NCBI GenBank assembly: GCA_963777325.1
Contig: CAVZQE010000018.1
Location: 310,001 to 374,000, forward strand
Length of the DNA: 64,000 bases
Direction: 5' to 3'
Source: JAFAXA01 sp963777325
GTDB taxonomy: Bacteria > Pseudomonadota > Alphaproteobacteria > Acetobacterales > Acetobacteraceae
Shown in pieces: positions 8,072 to 16,754 of this stretch. A model generated the notes under the pieces. It saw nothing but the letters and a program-made list of their open reading frames with translations, ran no database searches and was not told the origin of the DNA. How positions within the stretch are numbered: position 1 is the stretch's first letter; every line of letters begins with the position of its first letter. The position numbers and the translations under genes were made by a program.

Positions 8072-9171
8072 GGCGGCAGCACGATGCAGGCGTCGCGCGG
8101 CCAGGACACCGCGACCGCCGCGCCTACTGCCGGGCTTTCCCGGAGTCCGTGGCCCAGCGGCTCGGCGACGCGCAGCCCCGTGCCGTCCGACAAGCGCACA
8201 ATGTGGCGCAGCGTATCGCCCACATACGCGGACGAGACGAGCGTGCCGGATGTGCGGTTCTCCAACATCGTTGCGTCCGTCCCGATGCGCAGCCGCTCGG
8301 GACGCAGCGCGAGCAGGCAGGACGCGCCCGGCCCGAGAGCCACGGGCGGCGCGCGCACCTTCCCGGTGCCGGCCGCATCGAGCAGCGTCCCGGCCACGCC
8401 CGTCGCGAGGACGGTCGCGGGCAGGACGTTGGCCGCGCCCAGGAACTCGGCGACGAAGCGGCTGGCCGGTCGCTCGTACACGCTCGCGGGATCGCCGACC
8501 TGCGCCAGCCTTCCGTGCTCCATCACGCCGATGCGGGTCGCCATCATCAGCGCTTCCCGCTGGTCGTGCGTGACCAGGATGAAGGTTGTGCCGAGCAGTC
8601 GCTGCACGCGCATCAGCTCGCCGCGCGTCGCGTCCCGCAAGCCGGGATCGAGCGCGGACAGCGGCTCGTCGAGCAGCAGCAGCGCGGGACGGGGGGCGAG
8701 GCTGCGGGCCAGCGCCACGCGCTGTTGCTGGCCGCCCGAGAGCTGGTGCGGACGCCGGCCGCCGAAGCCGCCGAGCCGCACGAGATCGAGCATTTCCGCG
8801 ACCCGGGCGTCTCTCGCGCGGCGGTCGAGGCCGATGCGGCGAAGGCCGAAGGCGATGTTGTCCGCGACCGTCATGTGCGGGAACAGCGCGTAGGATTGGA
8901 ACATGGTGTTCACCTTCCGCCGGTGCGGCGGCAACGGGTCGATAACGTCTCCGCCCAGCCTGATCGAGCCGGAGACGGGACGCAGAAAGCCCGCGATCGT
9001 CCGCAGCAGCGTGGTCTTGCCCGAGCCCGAGCCGCCGAGCAGCACGAACAGCTCGCCGGCCATGACGGTAAGGTCGAACCCGTCCACCGCCGCCGTCTCG
9101 CCATAGGCGACGCGCAGCCCTTCGATGTGCAGGAGCGGGGCGGTCAGGGACCGGCCTTGAAGCGCGCCCAC
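8068..9171 (-). CDS. potA: Polyamine ABC transporter ATP-binding protein (PotA/PotG-like)
   Basis: About 367 residues if GTG at 9171 is the start; a CTG at 9147, overlapping the potD stop (CTGA), is the alternative. The ABC domain shows Walker A GGSGSGKTT, signature LSGGQQQRVALARSL, Walker B ALLLLDEPLSALD and the switch His in LVTHDQ. The C-terminal third (LRPERLRIG and the following beta strands) is the regulatory TOBE/OB domain of PotA-type ATPases. It is cytoplasmic and energises the two permeases. Overlap with potD upstream and with potH downstream indicates translational coupling. The gene is intact apart from the uncertain start. Confidence 0.88.
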   Translation of the reverse strand: MGALQGRSLTAPLLHIEGLRVAYGETAAVDGFDLTVMAGELFVLLGGSGSGKTTLLRTIAGFLRPVSGSIRLGGDVIDPLPPHRRKVNTMFQSYALFPHMTVADNIAFGLRRIGLDRRARDARVAEMLDLVRLGGFGGRRPHQLSGGQQQRVALARSLAPRPALLLLDEPLSALDPGLRDATRGELMRVQRLLGTTFILVTHDQREALMMATRIGVMEHGRLAQVGDPASVYERPASRFVAEFLGAANVLPATVLATGVAGTLLDAAGTGKVRAPPVALGPGASCLLALRPERLRIGTDATMLENRTSGTLVSSAYVGDTLRHIVRLSDGTGLRVAEPLGHGLRESPAVGAAVAVSWPRDACIVLPP

Positions 9172-10265
9172 ATCCGGTTGCGCGCGCGCTCGGACGCGGG
9201 CGGCGTCGCGCCCACCGTGAAGAACGAGGCCATGCGGCCGGGCGGCGGGTAGATGTTCGGATCGTCTAGCAGATCCGGATGCACCATGGGACGGCTGGCC
9301 GGGACGGCGTTCGGATAGCGGACCCGATTGGTGACGCCCGCGATCACGTCCGGTTGCAGGATGAAGTTGATGAAGGCGAGGGCGGCGTCCGGGTGCGGCG
9401 CGTCCGTCGGGATCGCCAGCATGTCGAACCAGAGCTGTGCACCTTCTTTTGGCGCCACGTAGCGCACCCCGACGCCGTCCCTCGCTTCGGCGGCCCGGGC
9501 GGCAGCCTGGATCACGTCGCCCGAGTAGGAGAGGACGAGGCATGTCTCTCCGGCAGCGAGCGCGTTCACCGCGCCGCCCGAAGCGAAGCTGCGGATGTAG
9601 GGGCGGATCGCCGTCAGCGTGCGCTCGACCGAAGCGAGGTCGGCGGGATCGGCGCTGTTCGGGTCGCGGCCGAGATAGTGCAGCACGGAAGGAATAACGT
9701 CCGTCGCGGAATCCATCATGGTGATGCCGCATGGGGCGATCCGGCGGGCGTTCTCGGGCCTGAGCAGCAAATCCCAGCTGTCGAGCGGCGCGTCCGGCGC
9801 GAGCGCCCGGATGCGCTCGGGGACGATGCCGAGGCCAACCGTGCCCCAGAGATAGATCGCGCCGTATTGGTTTCCTGGATCGGCGCTTTGGACCTCATGC
9901 ATCAGCCTGGGATCGAGACCGGCCCGGCTCGGCACCCGGCTCCAGTCGATGCGGCGGAGCGCACCGGCGGCGATCAGGCGCGAGAAGGTCGGCTGGCTCG
10001 TCGGCACCACGACGTCGTAGCCGGACCGTCCGGCCAGCAGCTTGGCCTCGAGCGTTTCCAGGCTGTCGTACACGTCGTAATTTACGCGGATGCCGGTCTC
10101 GCGCTCGAAGCGGGCGGTGGCGGCCGGGTCGATGTAGTCGGTCCAGTTATAGACGTTGAGCACGCGCTCCTCGGCCCGCGCGGGCAGACCGAGCGCGACA
10201 AGAGCGAACAGGAGCGCCGCGACCGCCGTCCGGCGGCCGCACGCGCGGAAGCGGGCGCGAGACAT
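9144..10265 (-). CDS. potD: Periplasmic polyamine-binding protein (PotD/PotF-like)
   Basis: 373 residues with a cleavable signal peptide (basic MSRARFRACGRR, hydrophobic core, ALGLPARA before EERVLNVYNW). The mature start VLNVYNWTDYIDP is the hallmark of PotD/PotF binding proteins, as is GYDVVVPTSQPTFSRLI. This is the first gene of the transporter operon and captures substrate in the periplasm. Putrescine or spermidine is the family's usual ligand; the exact ligand here is not resolved. A divergent small lipoprotein gene starts about 50 bp away, so the promoter lies in that short gap. Confidence 0.92.
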   Translation of the reverse strand: MSRARFRACGRRTAVAALLFALVALGLPARAEERVLNVYNWTDYIDPAATARFERETGIRVNYDVYDSLETLEAKLLAGRSGYDVVVPTSQPTFSRLIAAGALRRIDWSRVPSRAGLDPRLMHEVQSADPGNQYGAIYLWGTVGLGIVPERIRALAPDAPLDSWDLLLRPENARRIAPCGITMMDSATDVIPSVLHYLGRDPNSADPADLASVERTLTAIRPYIRSFASGGAVNALAAGETCLVLSYSGDVIQAAARAAEARDGVGVRYVAPKEGAQLWFDMLAIPTDAPHPDAALAFINFILQPDVIAGVTNRVRYPNAVPASRPMVHPDLLDDPNIYPPPGRMASFFTVGATPPASERARNRMWARFKAGP

Positions 10266-10315
10266 GCGGCGATGCTAGCGTGCGGGCCGAGGGCCAGGGA
10301 AGGAGGCTGGGAGAC

Positions 10316-10798
10316 ATGGCAATGCTCATCCGATCCGATAAGACGACGCTTGGGATCGCCGCGGCGGCGGCACCGACGGTTTTCGGGCTAAGATCCTGGA
10401 TCGTCATTCTCGGCATCGCTTTCGCCTTGGCGGCCTGCTCCACCCCGCACGGCACCGGTGACCAAAGCCCCCTGCTCGTCTCGGCCGGGTTCGTAGAGCG
10501 CGCCGCGGACACGCAACAGAAGCAGGCGGTGCTGCGCCGATTGCCGCGGTACACCCTGATCCGGCGGCATTGGAACGGTGGATCGATCTATGCTTATGTC
10601 GGGAGCCCGGCGTGCAACTGCCTCTATCTCGGCGATGAGGCGGCGTTCGCCCGCTATCGGCAGGATGTGCGCAGCGCCGCGCAGGAAGGAACGGCCGAAA
10701 GCTTCTGGGAAGCCCAGCCGGGAAGCGCGCAGCAACAGAGTTTTGCCGTCGAGGAAGATCCGACCTTCGATCCGGGAATCTGGGGAACGAGCGATTAG
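10316..10798 (+). CDS. Small uncharacterised lipoprotein
   Basis: 160 residues from the ATG at 10316, chosen because AAGGAGG sits 9 nt upstream. A hydrophobic segment (about 27-40) ends in LAAC, a lipobox with Cys41, so the protein is probably lipid-anchored in the envelope. The mature part has no family I recognise; it contains a CNC motif in SPACNCLYLGDEAAFARY and an acidic C-terminus. It lies between the divergent polyamine operon and pgi with no clear link to either. Function unknown. Confidence 0.65.
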   Translation: MAMLIRSDKTTLGIAAAAAPTVFGLRSWIVILGIAFALAACSTPHGTGDQSPLLVSAGFVERAADTQQKQAVLRRLPRYTLIRRHWNGGSIYAYVGSPACNCLYLGDEAAFARYRQDVRSAAQEGTAESFWEAQPGSAQQQSFAVEEDPTFDPGIWGTSD

Positions 10799-10962
10799 CA
10801 GGTCGGCCCCGCCACTCGGTGGTCAGAGCGCGACACCGTCCGTTTCTCCGTGCCGGCGACCCCGAGGCGGACGACCCCGAACGTGAACGGGTCGGTTCCG
10901 GCCGGCTCGGGCTCGTGTTAGGCTTGGCTCGCCCGAGACAACCCACAGCAGAGCAGGACGGT

Positions 10963-12589
10963 ATGAGCCAGCAGCTTACCGAGACCGAAGCGTGGCAGGC
11001 GCTTGAAGCGCATTATCAGGACATCCAGGACATCCATCTGCGTACGCTGTTCGCCGAGGACAGCAAGCGTGGCGAACGCCTGACCGCCGAGGGCGCCGGG
11101 CTGTTTCTCGACTTCTCGAAGAACCGTATCACCGACGAGACGATCCGGTTGCTGCTGACGCTGGCCCGCGAGCAGGGATTGGAGAAGCGCCGGGACGCGA
11201 TGTTCGGCGGCGAGAAGATCAACATCACCGAGCGCCGGGCCGTGCTGCATGTGGCGCTGCGCGCGCCGCGCGGGACGAAGATCGAAGTCGATGGCAAGGA
11301 CGTCGTGCCTGAAGTTCACGAGGTGCTCGATCGGATGGCCGCCTTCTCCGAAAAGGTGCGCAGCGGCGAATGGACCGGGCATGGCGGCAAGCGCATCCGC
11401 ACCATCGTCAATATCGGCATCGGCGGCTCCTATCTCGGCCCCGAGATGGCCTATCGGGCGATGCGCGAGTTCCGCGATCCGGCGCTTGCGCTTCGTTTCG
11501 TGTCGAACGTGGACGGCGCGAACTTCGCGGCGGCGACCGACGATCTGGACGCCGGAGAGACGCTGTTCATCATCTCGTCGAAGACCTTCACGACGCTCGA
11601 GACGATGACCAACGCCGCGGTCGCGCGCGCCTGGCTCATCGGCAAGCTCGGCGACGAAAGCGCGGTCGCCAAGCACTTCGTGGCGGTCTCCACCAACACC
11701 GAGGAGGTGCGCAAGTTCGGCATCGATCCCGCCAACATGTTCGGCTTCTGGGACTGGGTCGGCGGCCGCTACTCGATGGATTCCGCGATCGGGCTTTCGA
11801 CGATGCTGTCGATCGGCCCCGAGAACTACCGAGCGCTGCTCGACGGCTTCCACGCCATGGACGAGCATTTCCGGACCGCGCCCCTGGAGCGGAACCTGCC
11901 CGCGCTGCTCGGCCTGCTGACGATCTGGTACAATAACTTCTTCCGGACCGAGACGCTTGGCGTGATGCCGTACGCGGCCGACCTGGGGCGCTTCCCCGCC
12001 TATCTTCAGCAGTTGCAGATGGAGAGCAACGGCAAGCATGTCGATCTCGACGGGCGGCACGTCACCTACGAAACCGGCCCGCTCATCTGGGGGGAGCCTG
12101 GCACGGACGGGCAGCACTCCTTCTTCCAGCTCATCCACCAGGGCACGAAGCTCATTCCGTGCGACCTGATCGGCTTCATCCAGCCGCTCAGCCGAAATGC
12201 GCACCAGCACGACCTGCTGATGGCGAACTTCTTCGCGCAAGCCGAGGCGCTGGCCTTCGGCAAGACGCTCGACGAACTCAAGGCCGAGAACACGCCCGAG
12301 TATCAGGCGCCGTTCCGGGTGATGGAGGGCAACCGCCCGACCAACATCATCCTGGCCGACAAGCTCGACTCCGCATTCGCTCGGCAGCCTGGTCGCGCTC
12401 TATGAGCATAGCGTCTTCACCCAGGGCGCGATCTGGGAGATCGACAGCTTCGATCAATGGGGCGTCGAGCTCGGCAAGGTGCTGGCGAAGCGGATCATTC
12501 CCGAGCTTGAGGCCAAGGCGGACGCGCCGCTTGGCCATGACAGCTCGACCAACGCGCTGATCCGCCGGTATCGCGCGGGCAAAACCTGA
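10963..12589 (+). pseudogene. pgi: Glucose-6-phosphate isomerase, frameshifted near the 3' end
   Basis: The frame from ATG 10963 gives a convincing phosphoglucose isomerase: GIGGSYLGPEMAYRAM, FGFWDWVGGRYSMDSAIG, GEPGTDGQHSFFQLIHQGTK. It would normally continue KLTPHSLGSLVALYEH, but an extra base, most simply G at 12367, throws the frame off so that it ends at 12405 after KLDSAFARQPGRAL. The remaining about 70 codons are intact in the next frame (ALYEHSVFTQGAIWEIDSF ... ELGKVLAKRI) to the stop at 12587-12589. The truncated product loses the C-terminal segment with the conserved ELGK lysine used in catalysis. Without the extra base the length (about 542) is normal. This is either a sequencing indel or a very recent inactivation. 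Confidence 0.9.
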
Positions 12590-12602
12590 CCTCCTTCCAC
12601 GA

Positions 12603-12628
12603 CCTCCTCCCGCCGGTGCGGGAGGAGG
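12603..12628. terminator. Hairpin between convergent genes
   Basis: A perfect 11-bp inverted repeat (CCTCCTCCCGC / GCGGGAGGAGG) with a 4-nt loop lies between the convergent pgi and the exported-protein gene, 14 bp from each stop. There is no long T-tract, so it is a likely but not classical bidirectional terminator. Confidence 0.6.
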
Positions 12629-12641
12629 AGAGCGGTTCAGG

Positions 12642-13436
12642 TCAGCGAGGCGGCGGCGCCCCTGGCTCGCCGGGTGCGCCATGCTCCCCGGGTTCGCCGC
12701 CGGGACCATGATGTCCGTGCATCCAGTGCATCGGCGGACCCTTGATTTCGGTCAGCTTGTCGGCCGAGGGGCCGATCTGGCGCGCCATCACGAGCGTGCC
12801 GAGGACGTTCTTGAACCCGTTCCCCTCGACATAGATCGTCTGCCCCGTCTTGATCTCGTCCCCGAGCCGGGCCGCTTCCGGCGGCGGCAGCTTGACGATC
12901 GTGCCGTCGTTGAGCAGCACGCCGTTCAGATCGCCGCGCGGTCCGTGCAGCTGGGCCTTGATGGTGCCCTGAGCAGTCATCTTCTGGCTGCCCCCCATCA
13001 TCATGGGACCGGGCGGATGACCATGATGCGGGCCATGACCGCCAGGCCCGCCCATCGGACCGCCAGGGGCACCACCAGGGGGTCCATTATCCTGCACGGT
13101 CTTGCCGCTCGCATCCGCCGTCACCGACATCGCCTGTACCAGCGGTAGCGCGCGCGCCTTCAGGCCATGCACCGTGACCGCGTCGCCCGGCTTGACCACG
13201 GCGACGATCTCGGTGCCGAGATGCGGCGGGAAATGCACCTCGGTGCCGTCGTCGAGGATCAGGCCGTCCACATCGCCGCGTGGCGTCAGGTCGTATTGCG
13301 CCACCTTGCCCTTGACCGTCGGAAGCTGGGAGGCGTCGTACACGCTCCCGCCGGACTGCGCGGCCGCAAGTTCCACGCCCCCGCCCGTTATCAGCGTCGC
13401 CGCGAGCAGCGCGGTCCGCAGTGTCGAGTGTCTCAT
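12642..13436 (-). CDS. Exported two-repeat protein with Gly/Pro/His-rich linker
   Basis: 264 residues. A signal peptide (MRHSTLRTALLAATLITGG ... ELAAAQ) is followed by two related domains of about 70 residues: the first has VKGKVAQYDLTPRGDVDGLILDDGTEVHFPP, the second AQGTIKAQLHGPRGDLNGVLLNDGTIVKLPP. Each looks like a small OB-type beta barrel with a GD(V/L)(D/N)G(L/V)(I/L)L(D/N)DGT core. Between them (about 115-150) is a linker of Gly, Pro, Met and His, and the tail is again His/Gly/Pro-rich. The protein is probably periplasmic, and the His/Met clusters suggest metal binding, but that is inference. I know no characterised function. It is convergent with pgi. Confidence 0.7.
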   Translation of the reverse strand: MRHSTLRTALLAATLITGGGVELAAAQSGGSVYDASQLPTVKGKVAQYDLTPRGDVDGLILDDGTEVHFPPHLGTEIVAVVKPGDAVTVHGLKARALPLVQAMSVTADASGKTVQDNGPPGGAPGGPMGGPGGHGPHHGHPPGPMMMGGSQKMTAQGTIKAQLHGPRGDLNGVLLNDGTIVKLPPPEAARLGDEIKTGQTIYVEGNGFKNVLGTLVMARQIGPSADKLTEIKGPPMHWMHGHHGPGGEPGEHGAPGEPGAPPPR

Positions 13437-13562
13437 CGCTAACCTCCAGAAGTGACGGACCGCATCGGGTCCGCAGCCTCACAACGCACGTGGCGTGCCA
13501 GGATCTAAGTTAATGAGATGACTGGATTTCTGTCTCAGCGGCGCGCCCCAGCCGTCCCGATA

Positions 13563-13580
13563 CCGGACGGAGCCGTCCGG
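13563..13580. terminator. Hairpin downstream of the response-regulator gene
   Basis: A perfect inverted repeat CCGGACG / CGTCCGG with a 4-nt loop begins 12 nt past the stop of the minus-strand regulator gene. It has no U-tract but its position fits the end of the two-component operon. Confidence 0.45.
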
Positions 13581-13592
13581 AAAGCGGACGCC

Positions 13593-14934
13593 TCAGGGCC
13601 GGTCCGTGTCGAGGCCGTAGCGGCGGAGCTTGCTGTGCAGCAGCTGACGATGGATGCCGAGCCGTTTCGCCGCTTCGGTGCGGTTACCGTGCGTTTCGGC
13701 CAGCGCGCGGGCGATCATGGCGCGCTCCAACCGGGCGACCGCGGTGTCGAGATCGCCCTCGAGCCAGTCCGGCGCTCCGGCGTCCCTCTCGGGCGGCGCG
13801 AGGAAGCCGAGATCGCTTCGCTCGATCACGGGCGCGCGGACGAGCGCCGTCGCCCGCTGCATCGCGTTCTGCAACTCACGCACGTTGCCGGGCCAGGGAT
13901 GCGCGAGCAGCCGCGCGGCGGCCTCCGCCGACAGGCGCTTCGGCGCGCCGCCGCCCGCAACGAGCGCCAGGAAGTGCTCCGCCAGCGGGACGATGTCGGC
14001 CAGCCGGTCGCGTAACGGAGGCAGCGAGAGCGGCACCACGCCCACGCGGTAGAACAGAATCCTCCCGAAATCTGCCTTCAGCAACCCGCGTCCTCAGATC
14101 GCGGTGGGTCGCGGACAGGATGCGCACATCGACCGGGACCGGCCGGCCGCCGACGGGCGTCACCACGCGCTCCTGCAGCACGCGCAACAACTTCGCCTGC
14201 ATCGCCGGGTCCATGTCGCCGATCTCGTCGAGAAACAGCGTCCCGCCCTGCGCCTCTCGAAACGAGCCGGCCCGGTCGGCGATGGCGCCGGTGAACGCGC
14301 CGCGCACATGGCCGAAGAGCTGGGTTTCCAGCAGTTCGGCCGGGATCGCGGCGCAGTTGACGGGGACGAAGGGCTTGGCGCGGCGGCGTCCGTGCAGATG
14401 GACCGCGCGGGCCACCACCTCCTTGCCGGTGCCTGTCTCGCCCGAGATCAGCACCGTCGCCTCGCTGTCGGCCAGCAGACCGATCGCCTTCTGCACCTCC
14501 CGCATCGCCGCCGATGCGCCGACCAGCGCGCTGGGCTCCGCCGCCGCCGCCGAGGCGGGCGGGGCGCTGGCGGCGATGGGGGGCAGCAGCCGCAGCAGAA
14601 GGGCGGCGAGATCGGCGCGGCCGACCGGCTTGACGAGATGGTCCGCCGCGCCGAGGCGCATCGCCTCGATCGTATTCGCGGCCGAGGCGTGGGCCGTCAG
14701 AACCGCGACGGCGGGCGGGTCCGGAAGCGCCCGCAGCCGCGCCAGAACCTCCAATCCGTCCATGCGCGGCATGCGCAGGTCGAGCAGCACGGCGTGCGGC
14801 CGCCGCCGCGTGGCAAGGGCGAGGGCCGCCGGACCGTCAGCGGCCTCGACGACGGTGTGGCCGAGATCGGTCAGGGTCTCGGCCATGCCCTCGCGCAGCG
14901 CCGGGTCGTCGTCCACGATCAGGATGGCGGCCAT
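13593..14934 (-). pseudogene. NtrC-family sigma-54 response regulator, frameshifted in the AAA+ domain
   Basis: From ATG 14934 the receiver domain has phospho-acceptor Asp52 (LLDLRMPRMDG). The AAA+ domain follows with Walker A GETGTGKE, the sigma-54 contact loop GAFTGA, and Walker B GGTLFLDEIG. At the expected GRFREDLFYR motif the sequence carries an extra base (an A of the AA at 14058-14059, plus strand), so the frame leaves the family. The rest is intact in the next frame: FYRVGVVPLSLPPLRDRL, the PWPGNVREL motif, and a Fis-type helix-turn-helix (GNRTEAAKRLGIHRQLLHSK) to 13593. As written, the protein lacks the arginine-finger half of the ATPase and the DNA-binding domain. The gene overlaps the upstream sensor kinase gene by 16 nt. 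Confidence 0.88.
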
Positions 14935-16376
14935 TGCGCCCCTCCCGGCAGGTCCAGCACGAACCGCGCGCCGCGTCCGGGCGTCTCGCCGCCGGCGTCG
15001 GCGAGCGTCAGGCTGCCGCCATGCGCTTCGGCGAGTTCGCGGGCGATAGCCAGGCCGAGGCCGGTGCCTTCCGGCCGGCCGGTGGCGAATGGCTCGAACA
15101 GCCGAGTCCTCAAATCGGACGGAATGCCGCATCCGGTGTCGGCGACCTCGATGCGGACGCGCCCACCGGCGACCTCGGCGGCGACCCGGACCTCGCCTCC
15201 CGCTTCCGTATGCTGGATTGCGTTGAGCAGCAGATTGTCGAGCGAGCGCCCGGCGAGGGCCGGATCGAGCGAGACGGTGGCGGGCGGGGCGGAAACGGAC
15301 AGCGAGACCGCGCGCGTGTCGGCGAGATCGCGATGGGCGTCCGCGCGCGCCGTCACGAACGCCGCGAGCGAGGCCGGGAGCGCATGCGGCTCCCGCCGCT
15401 CCGTCATCGTCAGCAGTTCGGCAATCAGCGCGTCGACGCGGCCGATCTGGACGAGGCTCGCCTCCAGCGCCGTCCGCTGCCGCGCGACATCTCCCGCAAG
15501 GGCGTTCTCGGCACGCAGGCGCATCGCCGCCATCGGGTTGCGGATTTCGTGCGCGACGGCGGCCGCCATGCGCCCGAGCGCGGCGAGCCGTTCGGCGGCC
15601 GCTATCCGCGCCGTCATCTCCGAGGAGCGCAGGCGTGCCGCCGCGAGCCGCCGGCCCGCGTCGTTGAGGGCGGCGACGATGCGATCCAGTTCCCGCTCAC
15701 CGGTGGCTGGCAGCTCGGGCAGCATCTCGACGTCGTGCCGCGACAGCGCCGCCTCGATCTGCCCCACCTTGCGCCCCCACACGACCGTGATGCCGGTGAG
15801 CCAGAGCGCGATCCCGAGCACGAGCGCCGCCAGGACGCCAAGGCCCAGGCCCAGGCTTCCATATCCGGCGGGCCGGACCACGGAGGCGAGCGTCCAGCCG
15901 GTCAGGCCGGAGATTGGGCTCGGGAGCGGGCAGGAGGCGGCGAGCAGCAGGCGGTTGCCCCGCGAGACGCGGAGCAGCGCCGATTGCTCGGTGCGGGAGG
16001 CCTCGTGGTTCGCTTCCCGGATGAGGGACTGGGCGGCGGCCGTGACCGCCCCCGTCCCGGTCAGGGAACCGCTGCCCGCGAGCCAGATGCCGCCCGCGAG
16101 TTCCGGCCACGGCGCGAGGGCGACGGTGACCACCGCCGCGAGATCGCGCAGCTGCCCGGGCTGGTCGAGCGCGAAATCGGCGCCGTTCCACCCGGCCGCG
16201 TAGAAGGCGAAGCGGTCCCGGATCGCATCGCACGCGCGTGCGACGACGGCCTCCGCCCGCTGCTCCTGCGCCGAGGAGGACGTGCGATAGAGTTGCAGGA
16301 GCAGAAAGCCGACGACGATCGCGGCGGCGGTCGCGAGCGCCCACAAGACCCAGAGCCGGGAGCGGAGCGAGTGCAT
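14919..16376 (-). CDS. Membrane sensor histidine kinase, partner of the NtrC-type regulator
   Basis: 485 residues. Two membrane segments (about 8-28 and 172-200) enclose a roughly 140-residue periplasmic sensor region. The HisKA domain has the phospho-acceptor H276 in AHEIRNPMAAM, followed by an ATPase domain with N box NLLLNAIQH, G1 DTGCGIP and G2 GTGLGLAIA, so all catalytic boxes are intact. The signal is unknown. It overlaps the regulator gene by 16 nt and is first in that pair; if the regulator is truly broken, this kinase has lost its cognate output. Confidence 0.9.
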   Translation of the reverse strand: MHSLRSRLWVLWALATAAAIVVGFLLLQLYRTSSSAQEQRAEAVVARACDAIRDRFAFYAAGWNGADFALDQPGQLRDLAAVVTVALAPWPELAGGIWLAGSGSLTGTGAVTAAAQSLIREANHEASRTEQSALLRVSRGNRLLLAASCPLPSPISGLTGWTLASVVRPAGYGSLGLGLGVLAALVLGIALWLTGITVVWGRKVGQIEAALSRHDVEMLPELPATGERELDRIVAALNDAGRRLAAARLRSSEMTARIAAAERLAALGRMAAAVAHEIRNPMAAMRLRAENALAGDVARQRTALEASLVQIGRVDALIAELLTMTERREPHALPASLAAFVTARADAHRDLADTRAVSLSVSAPPATVSLDPALAGRSLDNLLLNAIQHTEAGGEVRVAAEVAGGRVRIEVADTGCGIPSDLRTRLFEPFATGRPEGTGLGLAIARELAEAHGGSLTLADAGGETPGRGARFVLDLPGGAQWPPS

Positions 16377-16388
16377 GGCCGGGCCGCG

Positions 16389-16754
16389 TCAGCCCGCCTG
16401 TCCGCGCCGCGCTTTCGGGCTGCTGATGGCGCAGCGCGCCTCGGCATAGGCCCGCAGCAGGGCGTGGACGCGGTCATGGCCGTCGGTTCCGGGATCGAAG
16501 CGGCCCGCCCGGATCGCGGCCGCGAGCGCGCGCCATGGCTCCGCCTCGTCCGTGCCGGTCACCCCCCGTGCTTCGGCCGCCAGCGCGTCGGCTGGGGCGG
16601 GATCGTGCCGGGCGGTGCGGGCGGCGATCGCGATCGCGTTGGCGACCATCAGCGCCGGGTAGCGCTTTTCCGCGGGCAGAGCCGGAAGCAGTTCGTCCAG
16701 CAGCGTCTTGCGCGCCGCCTCGAGCAGCTCGGGGCCGGACGGCGGTTCATGCAT
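16389..16754 (-). CDS. DUF6285 domain protein
   Basis: 121 residues. The sequence (PPSGPELLEAARKTLLDELL ... KRYPALMVANAIAIAARTA) matches the short helical protein family I know as DUF6285, usually encoded directly after an aminoglycoside-phosphotransferase-like gene and an acyl-CoA dehydrogenase, as here. It overlaps the end of the phosphotransferase gene by 8 nt, indicating translational coupling. Molecular role unknown; the context suggests a helper of the kinase-like protein in acyl-CoA metabolism. Confidence 0.75.
   Translation of the reverse strand: MHEPPSGPELLEAARKTLLDELLPALPAEKRYPALMVANAIAIAARTARHDPAPADALAAEARGVTGTDEAEPWRALAAAIRAGRFDPGTDGHDRVHALLRAYAEARCAISSPKARRGQAG

Noticed and set aside
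13876..15132. A stand-alone 418-codon response regulator
   Set aside because: Its last segment is out-of-frame translation past the break at 14058. The regulator start is ATG 14934, and the rest continues in another frame.
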